A stretch of DNA of 23,439 nucleotides from Panacagrimonas sp052386745. GTDB taxonomy: Bacteria > Pseudomonadota > Gammaproteobacteria > Nevskiales > Nevskiaceae. Below are positions 1 to 8,066 of the stretch, in pieces. Under the pieces are notes generated by a model. It saw nothing but the letters and a program-made list of their open reading frames with translations, did no database searches and was not told where the DNA came from. The stretch is from the NCBI GenBank assembly GCA_052386745.1, contig JBQTJW010000045.1:1-23439 (forward strand), given 5' to 3'. Position 1 is the stretch's first letter; every line of letters begins with the position of its first letter. A program made the translations under genes and the position numbers.

Positions 1-119
1 TCGTCAAACGGGTTCATGGAGTGCTTGACCCCTTCGGTTACCACCCCGCTCCCGTCCGCCTTGACCTGTATCCGGACGTTGTAGTCCACCGAACGCTTCA
101 CGCTCACCAGTGCTTTCAT
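1..119 (-). CDS. etfB: Electron transfer flavoprotein beta subunit, N-terminal 39 codons (partial)
   Basis: The gene runs off the left edge, so only the start is visible. The 39 residues begin MKALVSVKRSVDYNVRI and end in SMNPFD, which is the typical N-terminus of bacterial EtfB: the KRVVDYNV-like strand followed by the MNPFDE segment. EtfB pairs with EtfA to carry electrons from acyl-CoA and other dehydrogenases to the membrane quinone pool through ETF-quinone oxidoreductase. A purine-rich GAGAGGAAG lies about 8 bases before the ATG as a ribosome binding site. It follows etfD on the same strand after a 72-base gap holding a hairpin. etfA is expected just outside the window but is not seen. 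Confidence 0.9.
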   Translation of the reverse strand, partial: MKALVSVKRSVDYNVRIQVKADGSGVVTEGVKHSMNPFD

Positions 120-138
120 GCGATTTCTTCCTCTCCGA

Positions 139-155
139 GGTGCGCCGGGCGCACC
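139..155 (-). other. Hairpin between etfD and etfB
   Basis: GGTGCGC (139-145) and GCGCACC (149-155) form a perfect 7-bp GC-rich stem with a 3-base loop. It lies in the gap between the etfD stop and the etfB start, just upstream of the etfB ribosome binding site. On the minus strand no T-run follows, so it is not a classical terminator. A processing or stability hairpin is possible. Confidence 0.4.
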
Positions 156-191
156 GTTTTCCCTTGGGTGTGATGGCTTGCCGCAACCGCG

Positions 192-1859
192 CTACATATT
201 GGTGTAATTGGGGCCGCCGGAGCCTTCCGGCGCGACCCAGGTGATGTTCTGCGCCGGGTCCTTGATGTCGCAGGTCTTGCAGTGCACGCAGTTCTGGGCA
301 TTGATCTGGAAGCGCTTGTCGGCGCCCTCGCCCACCACTTCGTACACGCCCGCGGGGCAGTACCGCTGCGCCGGCTCGTCGTACATCGGCAGGTTCTTGC
401 CGATGGGGATGCTTGGGTCCTTGAGCTTGAGGTGGACCGGCTGGTCTTCCTCGTGGTTGGTGCTGGACACGAACACGGACGAAAGCTTGTCGAAGCTCAG
501 CTTGCCGTCCGGCTTGGGGTAGACGATGCGCTGCGACTCCGACGCCAGCTTGAGCATCTGGTGGTCGCGCTTGAGATCGTGCACCGTCCAGGGCGGCTTG
601 CCGCCGAACCAGTTCTGCTCGATGTAGTTGATGGTGCCACCCACCAGCGCGCCGAACTTGTGCAGCCAGACGCCGAAGTTGCGGCTCTTGTAGAGCTCCT
701 CGTACAGCCAGCTCTGCTTGAACTTGACCGGGAACGAGGCGAGCTCGTCGCCGCCCTCGGCACCCGCGAACAGCGCCTCGGCACAGGCTTCGGCGGCGAT
801 CATCCCCGACTTCATGGCGGTGTGGCTGCCCTTGATCTTGGAGAAGTTCATGGTGCCCAGGTCGCAGCCAATCAGCGCGCCGCCGGGGAACACCATCTTC
901 GGCAGCGAGTTGAAGCCGCCCTTGGCGATGGCGCGCGCGCCGTACATGGTGCGGGTTCCGCCCTCCAGCGCCTTGGCGATCACCGGGTGATGCTTGAAGC
1001 GCTGGAACTCGTCGAACGGCGACAGGAACGGGTTGGAGTACGACAGGTCCACGATCAGGCCGACCAGCACCTGGTTGTTCTCGAAGTGATAGAGGAACGC
1101 GCCGCCGGAGGAGCTGGTGCCCGTCACTTCCAGCGGCCAGCCGGCGCCGTGCACCACCAGGCCGGGCTCATGCTTGGCCGGATCGATGGTCCACACTTCC
1201 TTGAGGCCGATGGCGTAGTGCTGCGGGTCGCTCTTTTCGTCCAGCTTGTAGCGCTTGAGCAGGCGCTTGCCCAAGTGCCCGCGGCAGCCCTCGGCGAACA
1301 GCGTGTACTTGGCGCGCAGTTCCATTCCGGGCGTGTACGAGCCTTCCTTGGGCTCGCCGTTGTGGCCCACGCCCATGTCGCCCACCTGGATGCCGCGGAC
1401 GATGCCCTGCTCGTCGATGATGACTTCCTGGGCCGCGAACCCGGGGTAGATCTCCACGCCGAGGGCCTCGGCCTGCTGGCCCAGCCAGCGGCACAGGTTG
1501 CCCAGCGAGATGATGTAGTTGCCCTCGTTGTGCATGGGCTTGGGCACGAACAGGTTGGGCATCTTCACCGCCGCGGTCGGGCTGGTGAAGAAGTACACCT
1601 CGTCGCGGGTGACGGGCACGTTGAGCGGTGCGCCGTCGGCCTTCCAGTTCGGGAACAGTTCATCCAGCGCACGCGGCTCGAACACCGCGCCGGACAGGAT
1701 ATGGGCACCGACCTCCGACCCCTTCTCCACCAGGCAGACGCTGATTTCCTTGCCGGCCTCGGCCGCAATCTGCTTGAGCCGGCACGCGGCGGACAGCCCC
1801 GCGGGGCCGCCACCGACGATGACGACGTCGTACTCCATCACGTCACGTTCAATCTGCAT
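192..1859 (-). CDS. etfD: Electron transfer flavoprotein-ubiquinone oxidoreductase
   Basis: This 555-residue protein takes electrons from reduced ETF and passes them to ubiquinone at the inner face of the cytoplasmic membrane. The N-terminus has an FAD-binding Rossmann motif, GGGPAGLSAACRL, at about residues 16-28. The C-terminus carries the 4Fe-4S site: C501 (in RYCPAGVYEV) and C524, C527 and C530 (in QNCVHCKTCDIKDP). Length and domain order match full-length ETF-QO. I keep the first ATG because relatives start in a similar way (MEREYMEFDVV-like); a second start at residue 8 (MEYDVV) is possible and neither has a strong ribosome binding site. It lies directly upstream of etfB, consistent with an electron-transfer operon. 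The symbol varies between databases (etfD, etf-QO, fixC-like). Confidence 0.95.
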   Translation of the reverse strand: MQIERDVMEYDVVIVGGGPAGLSAACRLKQIAAEAGKEISVCLVEKGSEVGAHILSGAVFEPRALDELFPNWKADGAPLNVPVTRDEVYFFTSPTAAVKMPNLFVPKPMHNEGNYIISLGNLCRWLGQQAEALGVEIYPGFAAQEVIIDEQGIVRGIQVGDMGVGHNGEPKEGSYTPGMELRAKYTLFAEGCRGHLGKRLLKRYKLDEKSDPQHYAIGLKEVWTIDPAKHEPGLVVHGAGWPLEVTGTSSSGGAFLYHFENNQVLVGLIVDLSYSNPFLSPFDEFQRFKHHPVIAKALEGGTRTMYGARAIAKGGFNSLPKMVFPGGALIGCDLGTMNFSKIKGSHTAMKSGMIAAEACAEALFAGAEGGDELASFPVKFKQSWLYEELYKSRNFGVWLHKFGALVGGTINYIEQNWFGGKPPWTVHDLKRDHQMLKLASESQRIVYPKPDGKLSFDKLSSVFVSSTNHEEDQPVHLKLKDPSIPIGKNLPMYDEPAQRYCPAGVYEVVGEGADKRFQINAQNCVHCKTCDIKDPAQNITWVAPEGSGGPNYTNM

Positions 1860-1917
1860 CTCTGGGATTCGCCTGGAGAGTGGGGGAAGGGCCGCGCAGC
1901 CATTGCGGCCGCAGGAA

Positions 1918-1953
1918 GGGCGGCATTTTACGGCGCGCCGCCCATCATTGCGA
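1918..1953 (-). promoter_or_regulatory. Candidate sigma-70 promoter for etfD
   Basis: On the minus strand TAAAAT (1930-1925, five of six matches to TATAAT) is preceded at 17 bases by TCGCAA (1953-1948, three of six matches to TTGACA). The start of transcription would be near 1918, about 60 bases before the etfD start. The -35 element is weak. The same stretch can also fold through GGGCGGC (1918-1924) and GCCGCCC (1937-1943). The call rests on pattern only. Confidence 0.3.
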
Positions 1954-1965
1954 CCGGTTCACGTG

Positions 1966-1980
1966 GCCGGCTTTGCCGGC
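1966..1980 (-). other. Hairpin downstream of carbonic anhydrase gene
   Basis: GCCGGC, TTT, GCCGGC form a 6-bp stem with a 3-base loop, 27 bases past the can stop. No T-run follows on the minus strand, so intrinsic termination is doubtful; it may protect the 3' end of the transcript. A similar TTT-loop hairpin (GGCGGC-TTT-GCCGCC, 19384-19398) follows hrcA. Confidence 0.35.
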
Positions 1981-2007
1981 GCATGCAGGTGCTGCGCGCG
2001 GCATGGC

Positions 2008-2673
2008 CTAGGACCTGGCCCGCTCGGCGAGGATGGACTCCACGCTGCGCCTGCGCAGCTCCTCCAGGTCGCAGGGGCCGGACACGGTCAGGTCCAGCTG
2101 GCGGATCAGGCCATCGGCCAGGCGATAGACCCAGCCGTGCACGGTCAGCGGCTGCCCGCGCGCCCAGGCCTCGACCACCGGGGCGCTGGAACAGACGTTG
2201 AGCGCCTGCTCCATCACGTTGAGTTCAACCAGCAGCGACTCGCGCTGCGGCTCGTTGGGCTCGGCGTCCAGCAGGTGCCGGTGCAGGCTGACGACGTCGC
2301 GCACGTGCCCGAGCCAGTAGTCGGTGATGCCGCTGCACCGCGAGCGGTCCAGCGAGGCATGCACGCCGCCGCAGCCGTAGTGGCCGACCACCAGGACGTG
2401 CTTGACCTTGATGTGCTCCACCGCGAAATGGAGCACCGCCTGGCAGTTGACGTCCGCGTGCGCCACCACGTTGGCCACGTTGCGGTGCACGAAGATCTCG
2501 CCCGGCGGCAGGTCCACCACCTGGTTGGGCGGCACCCGCGAATCGGAGCAGCCAATCCAGAGGAAATCAGGTTTCTGCTTGTCCTTGTTCTGCTTGAAAA
2601 ATTGGGGGTCGCCCGCAACGCAGCGCGCTGCCCAGGCCATGTTGTTTTTCAGCAAGCTCTGAGGCTCGTCCAT
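2008..2673 (-). CDS. can: Beta-class carbonic anhydrase
   Basis: This 221-residue enzyme interconverts CO2 and bicarbonate in the cytoplasm. The zinc ligands are visible as C42 and D44 (CSDSRV) and H98 and C101 (GHYGCGG), at the same numbers as in E. coli Can (220 residues). W39 and R64 are also present, with a tyrosine in the HGWVYRL segment; together these suggest the W/R/Y bicarbonate pocket of the allosteric type II beta enzymes (family knowledge). I start at ATG 2673 because AAGGGAGA lies just upstream and the product then aligns from its first residues; an open frame extends further upstream but looks non-coding. It begins 20 bases after the pgpA stop, so it probably shares the rib-thi-pgpA transcript. 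Confidence 0.95.
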   Translation of the reverse strand: MDEPQSLLKNNMAWAARCVAGDPQFFKQNKDKQKPDFLWIGCSDSRVPPNQVVDLPPGEIFVHRNVANVVAHADVNCQAVLHFAVEHIKVKHVLVVGHYGCGGVHASLDRSRCSGITDYWLGHVRDVVSLHRHLLDAEPNEPQRESLLVELNVMEQALNVCSSAPVVEAWARGQPLTVHGWVYRLADGLIRQLDLTVSGPCDLEELRRRSVESILAERARS

Positions 2674-2693
2674 GTTCGTTCTCCCTTGATCCT

Positions 2694-3215
2694 TCAGATC
2701 ATCCGTCCCAGTCCCCACAGCGCGCCGGCGGCGGCAAGGCCCGCCAGCGCATCGTCCAGCATGATGCCGAATCCGCCCCCCACGCGGCGATCCACGAAGC
2801 TGATCGGCCAGGGCTTGAGAATATCGAATGCGCGAAACAGTGCGAAAGCCGCCAGCATCAGCGCCGCCGGGTGCCAGGTTTTGCCGGTGCTGCCAATGAC
2901 CAGGGGCAGGCAGGTGATGAGAAACCCCACGATCTCGTCGAACACGAAGCCGGGGTAATCGTGCACCTGGAGCAGGCGCGAGCTGGCGCCGCAGGCCCAG
3001 CAGCCGAAAAAGAACAGCAGGAGCGTGGCGATGACGTAGAGCGTCGCCGGCAGCCACGCCAGCAGGAAGAACACCGGAATGCCCACCAGCGTGCCGAAGG
3101 TACCAGGCGCCGAGGGGGCCAGGCCCGCGCCGAATCCGAAGGCGAAGAAATGCTCCGGCGTGGTCAGGATCAGTCGTGCCGGCGGGCGCGGCATGTCGGG
3201 GGATCGGGTCTTCAC
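2694..3215 (-). CDS. pgpA: Phosphatidylglycerophosphatase A
   Basis: This 173-residue membrane enzyme removes the phosphate from phosphatidylglycerophosphate to give phosphatidylglycerol. Family hallmarks are the N-terminal GAGLAPSAPGTFGTL, the FDEIVGF segment and the C-terminal GGGFGIMLDDALAG with paired acidic residues. Several hydrophobic segments (for example around VFFLLAWLPATLYVIATLLLF, split by few charges) fit an inner-membrane protein. The GTG start overlaps the thiL stop by four bases (GTGA, 3212-3215), suggesting translational coupling. An internal ATG at 3194 (residue 8) is an alternative start. Neither has a clear ribosome binding site. Confidence 0.93.
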   Translation of the reverse strand: MKTRSPDMPRPPARLILTTPEHFFAFGFGAGLAPSAPGTFGTLVGIPVFFLLAWLPATLYVIATLLLFFFGCWACGASSRLLQVHDYPGFVFDEIVGFLITCLPLVIGSTGKTWHPAALMLAAFALFRAFDILKPWPISFVDRRVGGGFGIMLDDALAGLAAAGALWGLGRMI

Positions 3216-4159
3216 TCGAAATGCCGGTAACCGTGGGGCGGGACCGGAATGGTAGCGCCTGCGCCGTCCACCACCCGCAGGCCGGGCGCGGCGACGATGC
3301 GGCCGATCACGGTCAGCGGCACGTCGAGCGCGGCGTGCGCCGACGCCAGCCTGCCGTGCGGGAGGCAGACGCAGAGTTCGTAATCGTCGCCGCCGGAGAG
3401 TTGGGAGTGGAGACGCGCGGCCGGCGCCAGTCCGCGCGCCAGGAATTCGGGCGACGTGGGCAGCCGCTCGGCCTCGATCACCGCGCCCACGCCGCTCGCC
3501 GCCAGGATGTGCGAGAGGTCGCCGGCAAGGCCGTCGGACAGGTCGATGGCGGCGTGCGCCAGTCCCCGCAGCGCGAGCCCCGCGGCGACGCGCGGAACCG
3601 GCCGGTTGAGCCGCGCGAACATTTCAGCGGCCGGCTCCGCGGCGCCGGACTGCCAGTCGCGCAGGGCGCAGGCCGCATCGCCCAGCGTGCCGGTCACGCA
3701 CACCACGTCATCCACTTTCGCGCCGTCGCGCCGCAGGGCCTGGCCCGCGGGCACCAGGCCCATCGCGGTGATGTTGATGTTCAGCGGCCCGCGCGTGGTG
3801 TCACCGCCCACCAGCGCGATGCCATGCTGTACGGCGAGGTCCCGCAGGCCGCGCGCGAATTCGGCGAGCCAGGCCGGGTCGGCCTGTTCCAGGGTCAACG
3901 CGAGGGTGAACCAGCGCGGCTGCGCGCCCATGGCGGCGAGGTCGGACAGGCTCACCGCCAGCGACTTCCAGCCGATGTCGTACGGCGCCGTCGCCGGCGG
4001 AAAGTGGCGGCCGGCCACCAGGCTGTCGGTGGTGACGGCCAGCTCGCTGCCGGGCGGGACGCGGACCAGCGCGCAGTCGTCGCCGATGCCCAGCACCACG
4101 TCGGCGGAGGCGGGCGTCAGTCCCAGGAAATGCCGGCGGATCAGGTCGAACTCATCCAC
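3212..4159 (-). CDS. thiL: Thiamine-monophosphate kinase
   Basis: This 315-residue cytoplasmic enzyme phosphorylates thiamine monophosphate to thiamine diphosphate with ATP. It shows the AIR-synthase-like ThiL fold: N-terminal LIRRHFL, GIGDDCALV near residues 24-32 (metal and nucleotide binding), TTDSLVAGRHF, and ALVGGDTTRG near the middle. It starts with GTG, 24 bases after the nusB stop; no in-frame ATG is nearby. Placement between nusB and pgpA is a common gammaproteobacterial arrangement. The last codon pair overlaps the pgpA GTG. Confidence 0.95.
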   Translation of the reverse strand: MDEFDLIRRHFLGLTPASADVVLGIGDDCALVRVPPGSELAVTTDSLVAGRHFPPATAPYDIGWKSLAVSLSDLAAMGAQPRWFTLALTLEQADPAWLAEFARGLRDLAVQHGIALVGGDTTRGPLNINITAMGLVPAGQALRRDGAKVDDVVCVTGTLGDAACALRDWQSGAAEPAAEMFARLNRPVPRVAAGLALRGLAHAAIDLSDGLAGDLSHILAASGVGAVIEAERLPTSPEFLARGLAPAARLHSQLSGGDDYELCVCLPHGRLASAHAALDVPLTVIGRIVAAPGLRVVDGAGATIPVPPHGYRHFE

Positions 4160-4183
4160 GCCGATCGTCCGCCGGTGATGCTC

Positions 4184-4627
4184 TCAGCCCGTCTCCGCCG
4201 AGCGCGACTGCCGCGCCAGCTTGTCGAGCACGCCGTTCACGAACTTGAAGCCGTCTTCGGCGCCGAAGATCTTGGCCAGGTTCACGCCCTCGTTCACCAC
4301 GACCTTCCACGGCACTTCCTGCTTGTGCGCCATCTCGTAGGCGCCGAGCAGCAGGATGGCGTGCTCGACCGGGTCGAGCTGCACCAGCGGCCGGTCCAGG
4401 TGAGGCACCAGCGCCAGGGTCAGCGTCACCGCTTCCTTCACGGTGCCGATCAGCAACTCCTCGAAGTACACCGGGTCGGCGCGGCCGATGCCCGCTTCCT
4501 GCTCGCGGAACTGCTTGAGCAGGATTTCCGGCGAGGTTTCGTTGACCAGCCACTGGTACAGCGCCTGCACGGTGAGTCGTCGCGACAAGCCGCGCCGGCT
4601 GAGCGGCGGCTGGCTTTCCAGCGTCAC
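4184..4627 (-). CDS. nusB: Transcription antitermination protein NusB
   Basis: This 147-residue all-helical protein binds boxA RNA together with ribosomal protein S10 and supports antitermination on rRNA operons. The sequence shows the NusB signature: RRLTVQALYQWL near the N-terminus, then DRPLVQLDPVEHAILLLGAYEM and VVNEGVNLAKIFGAEDGFKFVNGVLDKLA (each typical of the family). I use the GTG at 4627, which overlaps the ribH stop by four bases (GTGA); the frame stays open further upstream but that part is the shadow of ribH. Translation is probably coupled to ribH. Confidence 0.95.
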   Translation of the reverse strand: MTLESQPPLSRRGLSRRLTVQALYQWLVNETSPEILLKQFREQEAGIGRADPVYFEELLIGTVKEAVTLTLALVPHLDRPLVQLDPVEHAILLLGAYEMAHKQEVPWKVVVNEGVNLAKIFGAEDGFKFVNGVLDKLARQSRSAETG

Positions 4628-5115
4628 GAGGCGAGCCTGATCAGGCGGATCATGTCCAGCGCCGCGCACACGGCCTCGTAGCCCTTGTTGTCGTCGCCGG
4701 GGCCGCAGCGCTCGGCGGCCTGCTTGGCGGTGTTGACGGTGAGCACGCCAAAGGCCACCGGCTTGCCCAGCTTGAGCTGCACGTCCATGAGCCCGCGCGC
4801 GCATTCGCCGGCCACGTATTCGAAATGCGGGGTGTCGCCGCGGATGACGGCGCCGAGCGCAATCACGGCATCGAAGCGGCCCTTCTGCAGCAGCGCCTGC
4901 GCCGCCAGCGGCAGCTCGTAGGCGCCGGGGGCGCGGAACTCGGCCACGTTCCATTCCTGCACGCCCCAGGCATCCAGCGCGCGGCGGGCGCCGGCCATGA
5001 GGGCGTCGATCACCTCCACGTTCCAGCGGGTGGCCAGCAGCGCCACGCGGGTCTTGACGAATTCGCCCGGGACGGGCGCGGCGGGTGCGGCAAATCCGGT
5101 TTTGACGTCGGTCAT
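4624..5115 (-). CDS. ribH: 6,7-dimethyl-8-ribityllumazine synthase
   Basis: This 163-residue enzyme condenses 5-amino-6-ribitylamino-uracil with 3,4-dihydroxy-2-butanone 4-phosphate, the penultimate step of riboflavin synthesis; it usually forms pentamers or icosahedral shells. Visible motifs are RWN at residues 30-32, GAYELP at 64-69, GAVIRGDTPHFEYVA at 88-102 with the likely catalytic His97, and PVAFGVLT at 119-126. I start at ATG 5115 (MTDVKTGF), 16 bases after the ribBX stop. The frame is open further upstream over the end of ribBX, but that is not coding. The ribosome binding site is weak, which fits coupled translation. Confidence 0.96.
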   Translation of the reverse strand: MTDVKTGFAAPAAPVPGEFVKTRVALLATRWNVEVIDALMAGARRALDAWGVQEWNVAEFRAPGAYELPLAAQALLQKGRFDAVIALGAVIRGDTPHFEYVAGECARGLMDVQLKLGKPVAFGVLTVNTAKQAAERCGPGDDNKGYEAVCAALDMIRLIRLAS

Positions 5116-5131
5116 TGAAGGCTCGAAAAAA

Positions 5132-6289
5132 TCAGTCGCAGGCCACGTATTCGACCACTTCCAGGCCGAACCCCGAGATGCCCTGCATGCGCTTGGGGTT
5201 GGACAGCACGCGCATGCGGCGCACGCCCAGGTCCACCAGGATCTGCGCGCCAATGCCGTAGGTGCGCAGCACCTTGGGGTCGGCCGGGTGGTCGTCCACC
5301 GGCGCGTGCGCGCGGTTGAGGCCGATGATCTGCTGCACGAGATCGCGCGAGGCTTCCGACTTGCGCAGCACCACGATCACGCCGCTGCCCTCATCGGCCA
5401 CGCGCTTCATGGCGCGCCGCAGCGGCCAGCCGAAATGGTCGGACGACACGCCCAGCATGTCGGCCAGGGTGTTGCGCAGGTGCACGCGCACCAGGGTGGG
5501 CTTGGCCGGGTCGATCGGCCCCTTCACCAGCGCCAGGTGCACGGTGCTGTCCACCGCGTCCTGGTAGGTGACCAGGTGGAAATCGCCGAACTCGGTGTGG
5601 ATGTGGGTTTCGGCGATGCGCTCGATGCTGTGCTCGTTGTCAAGCCGGTAGCGGATCAGGTCGGCAATGGTGCCGATCTTCAGATTGTGCTCGCGCGCGA
5701 AGGTCTCCAGGTCAGGCCGGCGCGCCATGGTGCCGTCCTCGTTGAGGATCTCCACGATGACGGCGGACGGGTCCAGCCCCGCCAGGCGCGACAGGTCGCA
5801 ACCCGCCTCGGTGTGGCCGGCGCGGGCGAGCACGCCGCCGGGCTGCGCCATGAGCGGGAAGATGTGTCCGGGCTGCACCAGGTCGGTGGGCCGCGCATCG
5901 GGCTTCACCGCGGCGCGGATGGTGTGGGCGCGGTCGAACGCGGAAATGCCGGTGGTGACACCCTCGGCCGCCTCGATGGATACCGTGAACGCGGTGCGGT
6001 GCAGGTCCTCGCCCGCAGCCACCATGGGCGGCAGGCGCAGCTGGCGACAGCGTTCGGCGGTGAGCGTGAGGCAGATCAGGCCGCGGCCGTAGCGCGCCAT
6101 GAAGTTGATGTCCTCCGGGCGCACCAGGCTGGCGGCCATGATGAGGTCGCCCTCGTTCTCGCGATCCTCGTCGTCCATCAGCACCACCATCTTGCCGGCC
6201 TTGATGTCGGCCACGATGTCCGAGATGTAGTTCAGGCCGTGGCGGCCGTCGTCGACGTTCTTGCTGATGGGGGCAACCTTGCTGTTCAT
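5132..6289 (-). CDS. ribB: 3,4-dihydroxy-2-butanone 4-phosphate synthase with degenerate GTP cyclohydrolase II-like tail (RibB-X type)
   Basis: The 385-residue protein begins with an intact RibB domain (about residues 15-210): DDEDRENEGDL for metal and substrate binding, RYGRGLICLTL, TGISAFDRAHTI and GHTEAGCDLSRLAGL. It converts ribulose 5-phosphate to the 4-carbon riboflavin precursor. The C-terminal half resembles GTP cyclohydrolase II (FGDFHLV, LVRVH, then DEGSGVIVVL). The zinc cysteines of the SECLTGD...RCDCG region are absent, however: the matching stretch reads LRNTLADMLGVSSDHFG, and the protein ends early. The tail should therefore not open GTP. This matches the RibBX hybrids described in proteobacteria. 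The start overlaps the ribE stop by four bases (ATGA). Annotation pipelines often name such genes ribBA. Confidence 0.93.
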   Translation of the reverse strand: MNSKVAPISKNVDDGRHGLNYISDIVADIKAGKMVVLMDDEDRENEGDLIMAASLVRPEDINFMARYGRGLICLTLTAERCRQLRLPPMVAAGEDLHRTAFTVSIEAAEGVTTGISAFDRAHTIRAAVKPDARPTDLVQPGHIFPLMAQPGGVLARAGHTEAGCDLSRLAGLDPSAVIVEILNEDGTMARRPDLETFAREHNLKIGTIADLIRYRLDNEHSIERIAETHIHTEFGDFHLVTYQDAVDSTVHLALVKGPIDPAKPTLVRVHLRNTLADMLGVSSDHFGWPLRRAMKRVADEGSGVIVVLRKSEASRDLVQQIIGLNRAHAPVDDHPADPKVLRTYGIGAQILVDLGVRRMRVLSNPKRMQGISGFGLEVVEYVACD

Positions 6290-6888
6290 TGTGTCTCCCG
6301 GGCTGCCAGGAGCCTCTCCAGGTATCGCGCAACGAGATCCACTTCCAGGTTCACGCTGTCGCCTTGTTTCAGATCGCCCAGAGTGGTCTGACTCAGGGTG
6401 TGGGGGATGATGTTAACGCCAAAGCACGCGGCCTCGACTTCGTTGACCGTGAGGCTGATGCCGTCGATGGTGATGGAGCCCTTGCGCGCGATGTAGCGCG
6501 ACAGCTCCGCCGGCACCGCGAAGCGCATGCGCCAGGAGCGCGCCTCCTCGCGCTTTTCCAGCAGCCGCCCAAGGCCGTCCACGTGGCCCGACACCAGGTG
6601 CCCGCCCAGCGCCTTGTGCGGCGTCAGGGCCTTTTCCAGGTTGACGCGCCGGCCCGCCGCCCAGGCGCCCGCACCGGTGGCCTGGAGCGTCTCCACGGAC
6701 AGGTCCGCCGCGAAGCCGGTCGCGGTCTTCTCGCGCACGGTCAGGCAGATGCCGCTGACGGCCACGCTGTCGCCCAGCGCCACGTCGGCGAGGTAGCCGT
6801 CCGCCGCGTCGATGCGCATGCGCACGTCGCCGCCGCGCGGTTCGACGGCGCTGATGGTGCCGATGGATTCGATGATGCCGGTGAACAT
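6286..6888 (-). CDS. ribE: Riboflavin synthase (alpha chain)
   Basis: This 200-residue enzyme dismutates two molecules of 6,7-dimethyl-8-ribityllumazine to riboflavin and the pyrimidine precursor. It begins with the diagnostic MFTGIIE and contains two lumazine-binding barrels. The first (about 1-97) has SGICLTV; the second (about 98-200) has GHLVSGHVDG and IDGISLTVN. Full length for the family. It starts 3 bases after the ribD stop and overlaps ribBX by four bases, so it sits in the middle of a tightly coupled riboflavin operon. The symbol ribC is used in some species. Confidence 0.96.
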   Translation of the reverse strand: MFTGIIESIGTISAVEPRGGDVRMRIDAADGYLADVALGDSVAVSGICLTVREKTATGFAADLSVETLQATGAGAWAAGRRVNLEKALTPHKALGGHLVSGHVDGLGRLLEKREEARSWRMRFAVPAELSRYIARKGSITIDGISLTVNEVEAACFGVNIIPHTLSQTTLGDLKQGDSVNLEVDLVARYLERLLAARETQ

Positions 6889-6891
6889 GCT

Positions 6892-7986
6892 TCAGGTTTC
6901 TCCAGGCTGGGGCACGGCGGTGATGCGCAGGTCGGCGCCGACCTGGCGCACGTCGGTGAACTGCAAGTGCAGGCGCTGGTCGAGCCGGTCCAGCCCGGCG
7001 ACGCGGGCCAGGCCACGCGCCGCATCGCCCAGGATGCTGGGCGCGAGGTAGCAGACCAGTTCGTCCACCAGATGGCGTTGCAGCAGCGCGCCGGCGAGCA
7101 CGGGCCCGCACTCCACCAGCACCGCGTTGACCTCGTGGCGGCCCAGTTCGCGCAGGGCGCGGGCCAGGTCGATGCTGCCGTCCGCATCCAGCGGCACTTC
7201 GATGCGTTCAGCCTCGACGCCATCAGTCTGCGCCTGCGCCCCGACCAGGTGGAGGCGACGCGCGCCGTCGGCGTTCCAGACTTTTGCCGGCGCCGGGACC
7301 CGTCCGCGCGTGTCCAGCACGATGCGGTCCGGCTGGCGCTCGACCGGGGCGGCATGGCGCACCGTCAGCGCAGGATCGTCGGCCAGCACCGTGGCGGACG
7401 TGGTGAGCACGGCGCCGGCCTCCGCGCGCAGGCGATGCACGTCGGCGCGCGCGGCGGCGCCGGTGATCCACTGCGACTCGCCGCTGGGCATGGCGGTGCG
7501 GCCATCGAGGCTCGCGGCCAGCTTGAGCGTGACGAAGGGTCGGCCGCGTTCCATGCGCGACACGAAGCCGCGATTGAGTTCGCGCGCCGCCGCCGCGAGC
7601 AGCCCAACCTCCACCTCGATGCCCGCCGCACGCAGGCGCTCCACGCCGGCGCCGGCCACGCGCGGATTCGGGTCGGCCATCGCCGCCCAGACCTTGCGCA
7701 CGCCGGCCGCGACCAGCGCGTCGGCACAGGGCGGCGTGCGGCCGTGATGCGAGCAGGGCTCGAGCGTGACGAACAGGTCCGCGCCGCTCGCGTTGGCGCC
7801 GGCGGCGCGCAGGGCGTGGACCTCGGCGTGCGGCTCGCCCGCGCGCGCGTGCCAGCCCTCGCCCACGATCGCGCCGTCGCGCACGACGACGCAGCCGACC
7901 CGCGGATTGGGGAACGTGGAGTTCCGTCCGAGCGCTGCCAATTGCAGCGCCCGCGCCATGTACGCGGCGGCAGCTTCAGGCGCCAT
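6892..7986 (-). CDS. ribD: Bifunctional diaminohydroxyphosphoribosylaminopyrimidine deaminase / 5-amino-6-(5-phosphoribosylamino)uracil reductase
   Basis: This 364-residue enzyme carries out the second and third steps of riboflavin synthesis. The N-terminal deaminase domain (about 1-145) has the zinc motif H53-A54-E55 with C78 and C87 (PHAEVHAL and PCSHHGRTPPC). The C-terminal NADPH-dependent reductase domain (about 150-364) has FVTLKLAASLDGRTA, SQWITGAAARADVHRLRA split over the substrate loop, and VLVECGPVLAGALL. It is the first rib gene and starts 80 bases after the nrdR stop. No FMN riboswitch (RFN element) is recognisable in that 80-base leader. Confidence 0.96.
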   Translation of the reverse strand: MAPEAAAAYMARALQLAALGRNSTFPNPRVGCVVVRDGAIVGEGWHARAGEPHAEVHALRAAGANASGADLFVTLEPCSHHGRTPPCADALVAAGVRKVWAAMADPNPRVAGAGVERLRAAGIEVEVGLLAAAARELNRGFVSRMERGRPFVTLKLAASLDGRTAMPSGESQWITGAAARADVHRLRAEAGAVLTTSATVLADDPALTVRHAAPVERQPDRIVLDTRGRVPAPAKVWNADGARRLHLVGAQAQTDGVEAERIEVPLDADGSIDLARALRELGRHEVNAVLVECGPVLAGALLQRHLVDELVCYLAPSILGDAARGLARVAGLDRLDQRLHLQFTDVRQVGADLRITAVPQPGET

Positions 7987-8066
7987 GCGAGTGGCCTTGC
8001 GCGCGAATGAAAGTCGCGGCGTTTCCCGCAGTCGCGCGAGAGAACATCCGCACGCCGCGCACGCCT

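Noticed and set aside
282..2201. A 639-codon open frame on the plus strand, and similar very long frames at 3176-4681, 4997-6391, 6289-8010, 16891-18528 and 18550-20484 (plus) and 21501-23063 (minus)
   Set aside because: They lie opposite confident genes, are rich in Ala, Arg, His, Val and Gln as expected for the antisense of GC-rich coding DNA, and show no recognisable domains.
7987..8066. FMN riboswitch (RFN element) before the riboflavin genes
   Set aside because: The 80-base nrdR-ribD gap is too short and lacks the conserved RFN blocks; no such blocks were seen elsewhere in the window.
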